Numbered from the stretch's first letter, positions 1 through 9,181 are shown. The stretch is 64,000 nt of DNA from Ciceribacter ferrooxidans (GCF_004137355.1 NZ_SDVB01000238.1:806001-870000), one strand, 5' to 3'. Program-made: numbers and translations. The notes: generated by a model from the letters alone, not told the origin.

Positions 1-1
1 A

Positions 2-301
2 CGCCTTTCCGACGACATCGTCGCGGCGCTCAAGACCGTCTACGATCCGGAAATCCCGGCCGACATCTTCGAGCTGGGACTGATCTACAAGATCGACATC
101 GATGACGACCGCATGGTGAAGATCGTCATGACGCTGACGGCGCCGGGTTGCCCGGTGGCGGGCGAGATGCCGAGTTGGGTTCAGAACGCCGTGAGCGCCG
201 TTGAAGGCGTGTCCGGAGTCGAGGTGGAGATGACCTTCGATCCGCCGTGGACGCCCGACCGCATGTCGGAAGAGGCCCAGGTGGCGGTCGGCTGGTATTG
301 A
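2..301 (+). CDS. sufT: SufT-type DUF59/MIP18 iron-sulfur assembly protein (5' end cut off by window)
   Basis: The open frame runs in from the left edge, so only the last 99 residues are visible. It begins inside the family's N-terminal helix and contains the DPEIP motif (fragment residues 16-20) and the conserved cysteine in an APGCP motif (fragment residue 50). Both are hallmarks of the DUF59 (MIP18/PaaD) family, whose SufT members act in Fe-S cluster assembly or carriage. A sufA-like gene follows 78 bp downstream on the same strand, which is the usual end of an alphaproteobacterial suf operon. The upstream suf genes lie outside the window and are inferred. The family is clear; assignment to SufT rather than another DUF59 member rests on context. 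Confidence 0.85.
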   Translation, partial: RLSDDIVAALKTVYDPEIPADIFELGLIYKIDIDDDRMVKIVMTLTAPGCPVAGEMPSWVQNAVSAVEGVSGVEVEMTFDPPWTPDRMSEEAQVAVGWY

Positions 302-379
302 TCGTCGTCAAGGCCGGGACTACATTTGAAGAACCGAAGCGCCGGACCTTGAACCCGGCTGCGGCAGGAGACACAGGAA

Positions 380-772
380 ATGGGCTTTCAAGTCATGACC
401 ATGACGGACGCTGCCGCTCGGCGCGTCCGCGCGATCGTCGCAGGTTCCGGCCCGGATGCGCAGGGTGTCCGCGTCGGGATCAAGAAGGGCGGTTGCGCCG
501 GCATGGAATATACGATCGAGCTCGTGACGGCGCCGAGCGCCAAAGATGATCTCATCGAACGTGACGGTGCGAAGGTCTGGATCGATCCTGCCGCCGTCCT
601 CTATCTGCTCGGCACCGAGATGGACTTCGAGACGACGAAGCTGCGTTCCGGATTCACCTTCAGCAATCCCAACCAGACCTCGGCCTGCGGCTGCGGGGAG
701 TCGGTCGAACTGAAGGCGGCAGACCTCGCCGAGCTCGCACGCCAGAAGGACGCGGCGGTGACCGCTGGCTGA
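380..772 (+). CDS. sufA: SufA/IscA (HesB family) A-type iron-sulfur carrier
   Basis: The 130-residue protein has the three cysteines that define A-type Fe-S carriers: one in a GGCAGM motif (Cys39) and two in a C-terminal CGCGES motif (Cys103 and Cys105). These proteins accept an Fe-S cluster from the SufBCD scaffold and pass it to target apoproteins in the cytoplasm. The start follows an AGGAGA ribosome-binding sequence. The gene lies directly downstream of the SufT-type gene and is probably its operon partner. I see no clear terminator in the 186 bp that follow. Length and motifs match the family with nothing unusual. Confidence 0.92.
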   Translation: MGFQVMTMTDAAARRVRAIVAGSGPDAQGVRVGIKKGGCAGMEYTIELVTAPSAKDDLIERDGAKVWIDPAAVLYLLGTEMDFETTKLRSGFTFSNPNQTSACGCGESVELKAADLAELARQKDAAVTAG

Positions 773-958
773 GCAGCCGGCGGGCGTTCAACTGCTCGGC
801 CCCTGTCCCCGATAGCTGCTTCTTCAGCTGTCAGCGGCCGCCCGAAGGGCGCGCGGCTTTAGAGCTCGCAGGCGTGGCGCCTGGAGGCTCTTCGCTTCCG
901 TGTGAATTTTCTGCAAAAACTATTGCTCTACGTTCCGCAATTTGTATAGTTTGCGGCC

Positions 959-1408
959 ATGGATATAATAGACCACAAAATCATCTGTCTTCTCGCCGAG
1001 GATTCGCGGCGCTCGCTCAGCGACATCGGTGAGCATGTAAGCCTCTCCCCGTCGGCTGTCAACGAACGCATGCGGCGACTTCTGGCGTCGGGTGCGATCA
1101 AACGTTTCACCGTGGACGCCGATCATGCCGCGCTCGGCATGGACATCCTCGCCTTCGTCTTCGTGGCGCTCGACGCGCGCGCCAACGAGGAGGCGTTCCG
1201 TGCCTATATGAACGGCCATCGGGCGATCGCCGAATGTCATCACATCACCGGCGCATGGTCCTATCTCATCAAGATTCGCGTCAGTGCGCTGACCGGCATC
1301 GAGGATTTTCTCGCCGATCTCAAGGCACGCGGCTTTCTTGCCCGCAGTGAGACCGTGATCGCACTCTCGACCATAACCGAAACCCCGTTCACGCCGCCGG
1401 AGATCTGA
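959..1408 (+). CDS. Lrp/AsnC family transcriptional regulator
   Basis: The 149-residue protein begins with a winged helix-turn-helix of the AsnC type (about residues 4-50, including a LSDIGEHVSLSPSAVNERMRR-like recognition region) and continues with an effector-binding RAM/AsnC_trans_reg domain. Family members sense amino acids and control transport and metabolism. It stops 2 bp before the start of a LysE-type exporter gene, so the two are almost certainly cotranscribed. The regulator plausibly controls amino acid export by its partner. Members next to LysE exporters often respond to the exported amino acid, but the ligand cannot be read from the sequence. Confidence 0.9.
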   Translation: MDIIDHKIICLLAEDSRRSLSDIGEHVSLSPSAVNERMRRLLASGAIKRFTVDADHAALGMDILAFVFVALDARANEEAFRAYMNGHRAIAECHHITGAWSYLIKIRVSALTGIEDFLADLKARGFLARSETVIALSTITETPFTPPEI

Positions 1409-1410
1409 TA

Positions 1411-2037
1411 ATGGCGGTCGCGCTCGTCGCTAAGGGTATCGTCCTCGGTCTGGCGATCGCGGCGCCTCTCGGGCCGATCGGTGCGCTCTGCATCAACCGC
1501 ACGCTCGAGCGCGGCTTCTGGGCCGGTGTCGCCGGCGGCCTCGGAACGGCGCTTGCTGACGGTACCTACGCCTTGATGGCGGCGGCGGGCTTCGCCGCCT
1601 TCGCCTTCGCGCTTGATGCGGTCTCGCTGCCGCTGCAACTCATCGGTGGGGCGTTCATGCTGTGGCTCGGCTGGACGAGTTTCCGGCCGCGTCCACCGGT
1701 CACCGCGGCCACGGTCGGCGCGCGGGACCTCGTCGCGACCACCATATCGACCTTCTTCCTTACCATCACCAACCCGGCGACAATCCTCTCCTTCGCCGCC
1801 ATTTTCGCCGGCCTCGGGCTCGCCGGAGCAGGCGATCGCTGGAGCGCGGCCCTGCTGGTTCTCGGCGTGTTCGCCGGCTCGATGCTCTGGTGGTTCTTTC
1901 TCTCCGGACTGGTGGCGATGCTGCACCATCGCCTGCCGCCGTCCTTCGCCCTCTGGGTCTCGCGCGTCTCCGGCGGCGTCCTTCTTGCCTTCGGTGCCAT
2001 CGCGATCGGTATGGGCGTGAAGGGACTGCTCGGCTGA
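1411..2037 (+). CDS. LysE/RhtB family amino acid exporter
   Basis: This 208-residue integral membrane protein has about six hydrophobic segments. The N-terminal signature around residues 9-22 (LAIAAPLGPIGALC) is typical of the LysE/RhtB translocators, which export amino acids or related small molecules across the inner membrane. It is translationally linked to the Lrp-type regulator just upstream (2-bp gap). The C-terminal half is repeated, with changes, at 3043-3360 as a truncated copy without the N-terminal signature. The substrate is unknown. Confidence 0.9.
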   Translation: MAVALVAKGIVLGLAIAAPLGPIGALCINRTLERGFWAGVAGGLGTALADGTYALMAAAGFAAFAFALDAVSLPLQLIGGAFMLWLGWTSFRPRPPVTAATVGARDLVATTISTFFLTITNPATILSFAAIFAGLGLAGAGDRWSAALLVLGVFAGSMLWWFFLSGLVAMLHHRLPPSFALWVSRVSGGVLLAFGAIAIGMGVKGLLG

Positions 2038-2176
2038 CGCCCATTTTTGGGCAAATTCGGTCGAAATCGCCTATTCGCCGATGACAGCCTCGCCGCCCCC
2101 GTGTCATTGCTGACCGGTGGGCAGAGAAGGGGGTGCCTGCAGGATCGTCATTTTCCCCCCGGGATCCGTTATTTCC

Positions 2177-2989
2177 ATGCGAAAGATTTTCTGCTCCGCG
2201 GCCATCGCCGCGCAACTCACCATGGCATTCACGTCCGTCGCGCCGCATCAGGCGTTGGCTGCAAGCGCCCATGCCCACAAGCTGCGTTCCCCTCATTTCG
2301 TCGTGACGGCGCTCGAAAAGAAGGGGATCAGGGTCATCGACCTCCGACGCAAGGCGCAGGTCTATTTCCTCCATGTCTCCGACAGCGCCGGCACCGAGGC
2401 GATCGTCGCCATCGACGGCTACAGCGCAGAGATCATCGGCCTGATGGTGCTGGCGCTCGGGCCGGGAGTGGTCGCCACCTCGACCGGCTCCAGGGGCAAC
2501 CACTTCGTCGATCTGAGCTACAGCTTCGGCTATGAGGTCGAGTATAGCGTTTACGAGAGCTATACCGTCGTCACCACCGAAGAAATCTCCATCACCGAGG
2601 AATACACCGAAGTCACCTACGAGGAGAGCGAGGAGGTGACGTATACCGAGGTCGAGGAGACGGTCGAAGCCGACCTCGACAGTGGGACCGCTGAGGACGT
2701 GGCCGGTGACGAGCTGGCCGACGGCAACAATGACGAGGCCGACGCGGCGGCCTACGACGAGGTTCCGGACCATGCCGCCGACGAGATGGGTGTCGACGAA
2801 GCGAGCGATGATGTTGCCGACGACGGTGCCGACGAAGCCGTTGCCGACGACGGCACGGACGACGCTGGCGCTGATGATGACGGCATGGACGACGCCGGTG
2901 CCGATGATGGCGGCGATGACGGCATGGATGATGCCGGTGCCGATGATGGCGGCGACGAAGTCATCGAAGACGGCGGCGACGAAGGCTGA
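2177..2989 (+). CDS. Secreted acidic protein with Asp/Glu-rich repetitive tail, function unknown
   Basis: I place the start at 2177 because it gives a good Sec signal peptide (MRKIF followed by a hydrophobic stretch, with possible cleavage after QALA near residue 28). An in-frame start at 2117 would precede the signal with unrelated residues. The mature part has a short globular-looking segment (residues 30-125: VDLSYSFGYE and similar) and then a long, extremely acidic low-complexity tail (residues 130-270). The tail has near-repeats of the type GADDGGDDGMDDAGADD. Such tails suggest Ca2+ or cation binding, but no named domain is recognised. The gene sits between the intact LysE gene and its truncated copy, an odd placement discussed in the findings. 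Confidence 0.7.
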   Translation: MRKIFCSAAIAAQLTMAFTSVAPHQALAASAHAHKLRSPHFVVTALEKKGIRVIDLRRKAQVYFLHVSDSAGTEAIVAIDGYSAEIIGLMVLALGPGVVATSTGSRGNHFVDLSYSFGYEVEYSVYESYTVVTTEEISITEEYTEVTYEESEEVTYTEVEETVEADLDSGTAEDVAGDELADGNNDEADAAAYDEVPDHAADEMGVDEASDDVADDGADEAVADDGTDDAGADDDGMDDAGADDGGDDGMDDAGADDGGDEVIEDGGDEG

Positions 2990-3042
2990 AGGGCGTTAGG
3001 GACGACGGTTCGCTGACCCCGTCCCGCCGCTCAGCACGATCG

Positions 3043-3360
3043 GGCGCGGCTATTGCCGCGACCACCGTATCGACCTTCTTCCTAACCATCACCAACCCGG
3101 CGACCATCCTCTCCTTCGCGGCCATTTTCGCAGGCCTCGGTCTCGCCGGTGCAGGGGATCGCTGGAGCGCCGCCCTTCTGGTCCCCGGTGTTTTCGCCGG
3201 CTCGATGCTCTGGTGGTTCTTTCTCTCCGGGCTCGTCGCGGTGCTGCGCCATCGCCTGCCGCCGTCCTTTGCTCTCTGGGTCTCGCGCATCTCCGGCGTC
3301 GTCCTGCTCGGTTTCGGCCTGGTCGCCATCGCCATGGGGATCGCCGCGCTCGTCTCGTGA
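3043..3360 (+). pseudogene. Truncated duplicate of the LysE exporter gene (C-terminal half only)
   Basis: From about 3043 to the stop at 3358-3360 the sequence closely matches the second half of the intact LysE gene (about 1717-2037). The aligned stretch includes the shared segment STFFLTITNPATILSFAAIF and the SLMLWWFFLSGL-like helix. The frame has no stop over this stretch, but no start codon or N-terminal half is present, and the homology begins abruptly. It therefore looks like a remnant of a tandem duplication or an incomplete recombination, not a working exporter. The last 20 residues diverge from the intact copy. It may still be read through from upstream, but there is no evidence of a functional product. 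Confidence 0.8.
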
Positions 3361-3482
3361 ACCGTCCGACCCGACGGCCTGTCTTCGTCCGTTCCCTTGA
3401 CGATTGACATTGCGGAGCCGCTCCGACGCGCTTCATAATCGCCGCACGCCTGGGCGGCGGACGAGCATCAGGGGAGACCCGC

Positions 3483-5075
3483 ATGAGCGCGAGGAAGAAG
3501 ATCGGTTATGCGATCGCATCCGTGGCCGCATTGGCGATAGTCGCCATCGGCCTGATCGTGGCTTCGACGACCTCGAAGATCAGCGGCATCTTCAAGGCCA
3601 ATGAAAGCCTGAAGAGCGAGGGCTATTATCTCTCCGAATTCGAGTTCCAGATGTTGGGCATTGCCTATCATCTGGACCACGGAAGCTATCGCCTGGCGCT
3701 TTCCCGGCTCGACGCGATGCACCGCAAAATGACGACAGGCGAGGGACTGGTGAAGATCCCGCAATTTGCGAATGCCGTTGAGAGACTGGACTTCTATCTG
3801 AACCTGCAGAACCCGCGCACCGGCGCTTTCTATTCCGTCGAGGGCGATCCGCTGGTGAGCTGTTTCGGCGTCACCGCCAACATGATCAACTTCATCGAGG
3901 AACTCGCGCATGATGCGGCAAGGCCGTTCCGCCTCAAATACCCGCTGAAATTCCTCGACGAGATCGACACGCCAGCCGAACTCGAGCGCATGATGGACGA
4001 TGCCGGTTCGGTCGGCTGGATCGGCGCGCGGTTCAAGGCGCCCTATGTCAGCCTGATCGAGCTGAACGACCTTATGGAGCAGGACGAGCGGCTGCATGTC
4101 TACGGCTTCAGGGACGATGTGAAGCTTGCCTTCCACCAGTGGTTCTACGACCATCAGGATCCGGAGACCGGCCTGTGGGGCCCGCTCGACCGGGCCAGCG
4201 GCAAGGTGCTGGACGGCGGTGACGTCGGCGACAGCGGCAAGGTCATCAAGATGTTCGTCGACAACGACGGCAACGACATCCTTCCACAATTCCCGCTGCG
4301 ATACGTCGACCGGATCTTCGCCTCTTCGCTCGATCAGCTTGCCGAACCCATCCCGACCAGGCTCGACGACCTGCATCGCTGGATCCTGACCAAGGACCGC
4401 GGCCTCCGCTTTCTCACGCGCTACCTTTGGAAGAAGGCCCCGGCGGCGGAGAAGGAACGGGCCCGCGCCCTCATGCAGGATTTCGTCAGGGTCCGGTTCG
4501 AGCACTATTTCGTCCGGACCGACGGTGCCTTCAGCCTCTACCCTGGCGCCGCTCACGCCGATCTCGACGGCACCGGCGAGGCGGTCGGCATGTACGACTA
4601 TGTCGGCGCACTCTCGCCCACCAAGCAGGCGCGCCTGTGGGGCGGGCCGGCGGAGACTATTGCCGATCTCGGAATGCGCAAGGTCGCTAAGATCGGTCCG
4701 GCCGAAATCGCCGCGATCGCCGATCGGACGGAGGTGAATTCAATGCGCTTCTACCGCACCGAGCCTGGGAGCGATTTCCTGCACCACGCCGTGGGTGTCC
4801 TCTATCCCCGCGAGACGCACGCGCCCGACCTGGTCGATCTGCTGCCGCGCATCGCCGCCTGGCTCGACGTTACCGCGCAGACGATGGGCAACTGGATTAC
4901 TCGGGACAGCATCGCCGAGGAACTCGCGGCCGTGCAGGTCGATGGAGCGCCCGTGCTTGGGTCGGACGCGGCCGTCACCCTCGACGCGATGTTGAAGGAG
5001 GAGGCACGCCTCGTCGTCATCGGCTTCGACGCGCTTCAGGTGCCGCGATACCGGCTGGTGCTGGAAAAGATGTAG
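3483..5075 (+). CDS. Membrane-anchored protein of unknown function, 530 aa
   Basis: The gene starts after a purine-rich CAGGGGAG sequence. Residues 7-28 form a single hydrophobic segment next to basic residues (MSARKK), which fits an N-terminal membrane anchor with the rest in the periplasm. The remaining 500 residues are soluble and mostly helical in composition. They include motifs such as YDHQDPETGLWGP (about residues 218-230) and a second repeat-like segment FYLNLQNPRTGAFYS. These resemble the N-P/D-x-x-G-x-W/F turns of alpha/alpha-toroid proteins (terpene cyclase or glycosidase-like folds). That resemblance is an inference; I recognise no family or catalytic motif. Neighbours give no functional clue. 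Confidence 0.75.
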   Translation: MSARKKIGYAIASVAALAIVAIGLIVASTTSKISGIFKANESLKSEGYYLSEFEFQMLGIAYHLDHGSYRLALSRLDAMHRKMTTGEGLVKIPQFANAVERLDFYLNLQNPRTGAFYSVEGDPLVSCFGVTANMINFIEELAHDAARPFRLKYPLKFLDEIDTPAELERMMDDAGSVGWIGARFKAPYVSLIELNDLMEQDERLHVYGFRDDVKLAFHQWFYDHQDPETGLWGPLDRASGKVLDGGDVGDSGKVIKMFVDNDGNDILPQFPLRYVDRIFASSLDQLAEPIPTRLDDLHRWILTKDRGLRFLTRYLWKKAPAAEKERARALMQDFVRVRFEHYFVRTDGAFSLYPGAAHADLDGTGEAVGMYDYVGALSPTKQARLWGGPAETIADLGMRKVAKIGPAEIAAIADRTEVNSMRFYRTEPGSDFLHHAVGVLYPRETHAPDLVDLLPRIAAWLDVTAQTMGNWITRDSIAEELAAVQVDGAPVLGSDAAVTLDAMLKEEARLVVIGFDALQVPRYRLVLEKM

Positions 5076-5146
5076 GCACGGCCGGGGCTTGTGGCTCTCC
5101 GACGAAAATGGACCGCAGACGGGAAGCTTCAGCCTGTCTATTGGCG

Positions 5147-5473
5147 TCAATCGCGCTTGATGCTCAACAGGGCGTCCCACATATCGGCGCCGGTCTCGAA
5201 CGCGGAGGCATTGGCCTTGAAGCCGCTCTCGCTTTCGATCAGCGATACCACTTCCTGCGTCAGATCAACATTCGATCCCTCGTCGAAGGTGGCGGCACCT
5301 GACGGCGACACGGAGGCGCTGACGCCGCAGGCGTCTTCGCTGGAGAAATTGGTCTTCAGTCGGTCATAGCGCGGCGTCATCGCATTGGCGATATTGTTGG
5401 CCGTTGCCGCGGCACGCGTCTGCTGGACCTGCATGCCCGAAACGGCGATGTTCATGATTGCCGAAATACTCAT
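5147..5473 (-). CDS. Stand-alone flagellar basal-body rod (FlgC-like) protein
   Basis: The 108-residue protein starts with an N-terminal amphipathic helix and the rod/hook signature ANNIANAMTPRYDR (about residues 25-38), which corresponds to the ANNxANxxTxGY motif of flagellar axial proteins. The C-terminus (SLIESESGFKANASAFETGADMWDALL) resembles the conserved C-terminal helix of FlgC-type proteins. It is short for FlgC (about 135 residues), and no other flagellar gene is nearby. An AAGGAC sequence precedes the start. It may be a paralogue with a role outside the main fla cluster. The family is well supported; the role is not. Confidence 0.75.
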   Translation of the reverse strand: MSISAIMNIAVSGMQVQQTRAAATANNIANAMTPRYDRLKTNFSSEDACGVSASVSPSGAATFDEGSNVDLTQEVVSLIESESGFKANASAFETGADMWDALLSIKRD

Positions 5474-5715
5474 GTCCTTGCCCTGACGTTGTACGCGAGT
5501 GGCGCCACGCTAGGCTATCGGCGTTTGCACTGCGTGAAGAAGCAGGGTTGACGAATTGGATGCTCTGCGGGTGGCATATGCGTCGAAACGGGACGACGAC
5601 ACCTTCTTTCCAGTCGGGGCAATAGATAATCACGGAAATAGGAAATTAGCTCGATGGCGAAATATGCTATCGCGCTCGACCGGTCGGTGGAACCGCGCGG
5701 TTTGTGCGCCGCCGC

Positions 5716-5850
5716 CTACTTGCGCGAGACGGCAAGCCAGCCGACGAGTCCGATCGGAATGCCGACGGCGACGCCGATTGCCACGTTGTCGAGGACGGTG
5801 GCGCCGAGAGCGGCACCAATTCCTACGCCGATTGCGATCCAGAGTGCCAT
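5716..5850 (-). CDS. Small glycine-rich membrane protein, 44 aa
   Basis: This short frame encodes MALWIAIGVGIGAALGA and continues as two hydrophobic stretches with glycine-zipper spacing (residues 3-21 and 23-41), ending in the basic tail SRK. Such small proteins with repeated GxxxG-type patterns are common in rhizobia and usually insert in the membrane. It lies 47 bp beyond the strong terminator that ends the gcv operon, so it should have its own promoter. The length is below many gene-finder cutoffs. Its composition (regular Gly/Ala/Ile/Val zipper) favours a real gene. Function unknown. Confidence 0.6.
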   Translation of the reverse strand: MALWIAIGVGIGAALGATVLDNVAIGVAVGIPIGLVGWLAVSRK

Positions 5851-5897
5851 GCTTGCCACCCTACTCGCGTTCGATGGCCCTTTTGCGACTCGTGCCC

Positions 5898-5935
5898 GAA
5901 ATAAAGAGAGCCCGCCTGGTGGGGCGGGCTCTCGG
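5898..5935 (-). terminator. Rho-independent terminator of the gcv operon
   Basis: An 11-bp perfect stem (GAGAGCCCGCC at 5906-5916 with its complement at 5923-5933) closes a 6-base loop. In the minus-strand direction it is followed by a TTTATTT tract. It lies 24 bp after the gcvP stop codon, as expected for the end of the gcvTHP transcript. Confidence 0.93.
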
Positions 5936-5957
5936 GTATTCGGGTGAAGAAGGCCGG

Positions 5958-8822
5958 TTACTCCGCGGCTTCGGCGTATTCGCTCATCGGCGGGCAGGTG
6001 CAGACGAGATTGCGGTCGCCGTAGACGTTGTCGACGCGGTTGACCGGCGACCAGTACTTGTCGACCCGGAAGGCGCCGGGCGGGAAGCAGGCCTGCTCGC
6101 GGCTGTAGGGCCGGTTCCACTCGCCGACGAGGTCCTCCACCGTGTGGGGGGCATTCTTCAGCGGGTTGTCGTTGCGGTCCATGCGGCCTTCCTCGACGGC
6201 GCGGGCTTCCTCGCGGATCGCCAGCATCGCGTCGCAGAAGCGGTCGATCTCGGCCTTCGTCTCGCTTTCGGTCGGCTCGATCATCAGCGTACCGGCGACC
6301 GGCCAGCTCATGGTCGGGGCGTGGAAGCCGCAGTCGATCAGGCGCTTCGCTATGTCGTCGACGGTGGTGCCGGAGGTGTCGGCGAGCGGGCGCGTATCGA
6401 TGATGCACTCGTGCGCAACACGGCCGCGCTCGGACTTGTAGAGCACCTCGTAGGCACCCTTCAGGCGAGCGGCGATGTAGTTGGCGTTGAGGATCGCCAC
6501 CTTGGTCGCCTGCGTCAGCCCTTCGCCGCCCATCATCAGGCAGTAGCTCCAGGAGATCGGCAGGATCGAGGGCGAACCGTAAGGTGCCGCCGAAACCGCA
6601 CCCGAGCGGCCGTCGGTCGCCACATGGCCGGGCAGGTAGGGAGCCAGATGCGCCTTGACGCCGATCGGTCCCATGCCCGGGCCGCCGCCGCCATGCGGAA
6701 TGCAGAAGGTCTTGTGCAGGTTCAGGTGGCTGACGTCGGAGCCGATGTCGCCGGGGCGGGCGAGACCCACCATGGCGTTCATGTTGGCGCCGTCGAGGTA
6801 GACCTGACCGCCGTGCTCGTGGGTGATCCGGCAGATTTCCCGCACCGTCTCCTCGAACACGCCGTGGGTCGAGGGGTAGGTGACCATGCAGCACGACAGC
6901 GTGTCGGCATACTGCTCGGCCTTGGCGCGGAAGTCGTCGAGGTCGACGTCGCCGTTCTCCTTCGCCTTCACCGGCACCACCTCCATGCCGGCCATGTGCG
7001 CGGAGGCGGGATTGGTGCCGTGCGCGGAGGTCGGGATGAGGCAGACCGTGCGGTGGGCGTCACCGCGGGCGAGGTGATAGTTGCGGATTGTCAGCAGGCC
7101 CGCATATTCGCCCTGCGCACCGGAGTTCGGCTGCATGGAGAAGGCGTCGTAGCCGGTGACGGCGCAGAGCTTTTCGGAGAGGTCGTCGATCATCTCCTTG
7201 TAGCCGAGGGCCTGGTCGGCCGGCACGAAGGGATGGATGTCGGAAAATTCCGGCCAGGTGATCGGCAGCATTTCCGCCGTCGCGTTGAGCTTCATCGTGC
7301 AGGAACCGAGCGGGATCATCGCCCGGTCGAGCGCGAGGTCGCGGTCGGAGAGCCGGCGGATGTAGCGGGTCATCTCGCTTTCCGCGCGGTTCATGTGGAA
7401 GATCGGGTGCGTCATGTACTCGCTCTTGCGGAGCAGGTCCTTCGGCAGCCGGTAGCCGGGCTCGAATTCGGCGAGCACGAAATTGCCGCCGAAGGCGCGC
7501 CAGACCGCTTCCAGCGTCGCCGGGCGCGTGCGCTCGTCGAGGCTGATCCCGATCTTCGTCTCACCGACCTTGCGCAGGTTGACACCTTCCGCGCGGGCTG
7601 CACGCAGCACGAGACCCTGCATGTGGCCGACATCGACGGTGATCGTGTCGAAGAAGGTTTCCGGCTCGACCTTGTAGCCAAGCTTTTCCAGCCCCTTCGC
7701 CATCAGGACAGCCTTCTGGTGGACGGCCTGGGCGATCGCCTTGATGCCCTTCGGTCCGTGGAAGACGCCGTACATCGAGGCCATGACGGCAAGCAGCACC
7801 TGGGCGGTGCAGATGTTCGACGTCGCCTTCTCGCGGCGGATGTGCTGTTCGCGGGTCTGCAGCGACAGGCGGTAGGCACGGTTGCCGCGGGCGTCGACCG
7901 AGACGCCGACCAGGCGGCCGGGCATCGAGCGCTTGTAGGCATCCTTCACCGCCATGTAGGCGGCATGTGGGCCGCCATAGCCGACCGGAACGCCGAAGCG
8001 CTGGGTCGAGCCGACGGCGATGTCGGCACCCATTTCGCCGGGGGCCTTCAGGAGCGCCAGTGCCAGCGGATCTGCAGCGACGGCGGCGATTGCGCCGGCG
8101 TCGTGGAGCTTGGCGATCAGGCCGGTGAAGTCGTGCACATGGCCGTAGGTGCCGGGATACTGGAAGAGCGCCCCGAAGACCTTCGCCGGGTCGAGGTCGG
8201 TGAAGGGATTGCCGACGACGACCTCCCAGCCGAGCGGCGCCGCGCGGGTCTCGATTACCGCGATGGTCTGCGGGTGGCAGTTCTCGTCTACGAAGAAGGC
8301 CTTCGCCTTCGACTTGGCGACACGTTCGGCCATGGCCATCGCCTCGGCACCGGCAGTCGCTTCGTCGAGGAGCGAGGCGTTCGCGACGTCGAGACCGGTC
8401 AGGTCGCAGATCATCGTCTGGTAGTTGAGGAGCGCTTCGAGGCGACCCTGCGAAATCTCCGGCTGATACGGCGTGTAGGCGGTGTACCAGGCCGGATTTT
8501 CGAGGATGTTGCGCTGGATGACCGGCGGGGTGATCGTGCCGTAGTAGCCCTGGCCGATCAGCGAGACCAATGCCTCGTTCTTGTTGGCCGTCTCGCGCAG
8601 CTTGTCGAGCGCCTCGCGCTCGGTCATCGGGGCGCCCCAGGTGAGCGGCACCTGCTGGCGGATGGAGCCCGGCACGGTGTCGTCGATCAGCGCGTCGAGG
8701 CTCGGGTAACCGATCAGCGCCAGCATCTCCTCCATCTCCGCCGGCGAGGGGCCGATATGGCGGCGGTTGGCGAAGTCATAGGGCTGGTAATCGGTGAACT
8801 GGAATTCGGTCGGCGTGCTCAT
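5958..8822 (-). CDS. gcvP: Glycine dehydrogenase (decarboxylating), P protein of the glycine cleavage system
   Basis: The 954-residue protein has the full length of the fused alpha/beta type of P protein. The pyridoxal phosphate site is the [18 protein letters not shown] region (lysine near residue 704), followed by the glycine-rich loop. P protein decarboxylates glycine and transfers the aminomethyl group to the lipoyl arm of GcvH; together with GcvT and lipoamide dehydrogenase it yields CO2, ammonia and methylene-tetrahydrofolate. The start codon overlaps the gcvH stop by 4 bp, so the two are translationally coupled. Expression should follow the glycine riboswitch upstream of gcvT. Confidence 0.98.
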   Translation of the reverse strand: MSTPTEFQFTDYQPYDFANRRHIGPSPAEMEEMLALIGYPSLDALIDDTVPGSIRQQVPLTWGAPMTEREALDKLRETANKNEALVSLIGQGYYGTITPPVIQRNILENPAWYTAYTPYQPEISQGRLEALLNYQTMICDLTGLDVANASLLDEATAGAEAMAMAERVAKSKAKAFFVDENCHPQTIAVIETRAAPLGWEVVVGNPFTDLDPAKVFGALFQYPGTYGHVHDFTGLIAKLHDAGAIAAVAADPLALALLKAPGEMGADIAVGSTQRFGVPVGYGGPHAAYMAVKDAYKRSMPGRLVGVSVDARGNRAYRLSLQTREQHIRREKATSNICTAQVLLAVMASMYGVFHGPKGIKAIAQAVHQKAVLMAKGLEKLGYKVEPETFFDTITVDVGHMQGLVLRAARAEGVNLRKVGETKIGISLDERTRPATLEAVWRAFGGNFVLAEFEPGYRLPKDLLRKSEYMTHPIFHMNRAESEMTRYIRRLSDRDLALDRAMIPLGSCTMKLNATAEMLPITWPEFSDIHPFVPADQALGYKEMIDDLSEKLCAVTGYDAFSMQPNSGAQGEYAGLLTIRNYHLARGDAHRTVCLIPTSAHGTNPASAHMAGMEVVPVKAKENGDVDLDDFRAKAEQYADTLSCCMVTYPSTHGVFEETVREICRITHEHGGQVYLDGANMNAMVGLARPGDIGSDVSHLNLHKTFCIPHGGGGPGMGPIGVKAHLAPYLPGHVATDGRSGAVSAAPYGSPSILPISWSYCLMMGGEGLTQATKVAILNANYIAARLKGAYEVLYKSERGRVAHECIIDTRPLADTSGTTVDDIAKRLIDCGFHAPTMSWPVAGTLMIEPTESETKAEIDRFCDAMLAIREEARAVEEGRMDRNDNPLKNAPHTVEDLVGEWNRPYSREQACFPPGAFRVDKYWSPVNRVDNVYGDRNLVCTCPPMSEYAEAAE

Positions 8823-9181
8823 GCGATCAGCTCTTTGTAGGCTGCTTCATCGAGCAGCTTTTCGACGTCGGAGGGGTTGGCGAGCTTCAGCTTGAAGAAC
8901 CAGCCGGCACCCTGCGGGTCGGAGTTGACGAGCGAGGGATCGTCGACGATCGCCTGGTTGACTTCGGTCACCTCGCCGTCGAGCGGGCAGTAGACTTCGG
9001 ACGCGGCCTTGACCGATTCGACCGTCGCGGCGTCGCCGCCCTTCTTGAAGCTTGCACCGACGTCCGGAAGCTCGACGAAGACCAGGTCGCCGAGCTGTTC
9101 GGCGGCGTGGGTGGTGATGCCGACGACCGCGACGTCGCCCTCGATCTTGAGCCACTCATGTTCTTCGGTGAATTTCAGCAT
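8819..9181 (-). CDS. gcvH: Glycine cleavage system H protein (lipoyl carrier)
   Basis: The 120-residue protein shows the lipoyl-attachment motif [10 protein letters not shown], with Lys58 as the lipoylated residue, and the typical [12 protein letters not shown] start. H protein shuttles the aminomethyl intermediate between GcvP and GcvT on its lipoyl arm. It lies between gcvT (83-bp gap) and gcvP (4-bp overlap) in the same operon. Length and motif are standard. Confidence 0.98.
   Translation of the reverse strand: MLKFTEEHEWLKIEGDVAVVGITTHAAEQLGDLVFVELPDVGASFKKGGDAATVESVKAASEVYCPLDGEVTEVNQAIVDDPSLVNSDPQGAGWFFKLKLANPSDVEKLLDEAAYKELIA

Noticed and set aside
2690-2985. Regularly repeated sequence that could be mistaken for a CRISPR array
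   Set aside because: The repeats are codon-level Asp/Ala/Gly repeats inside one continuous coding frame, with no unique spacers.
5556-8840. A very long open frame on the plus strand (over 1,000 codons) opposite gcvP
   Set aside because: It is the antisense shadow of gcvP. High GC and the codon pattern of gcvP leave few stops on the opposite strand; the product has no recognisable domain and is Arg/Val/Asp-rich.
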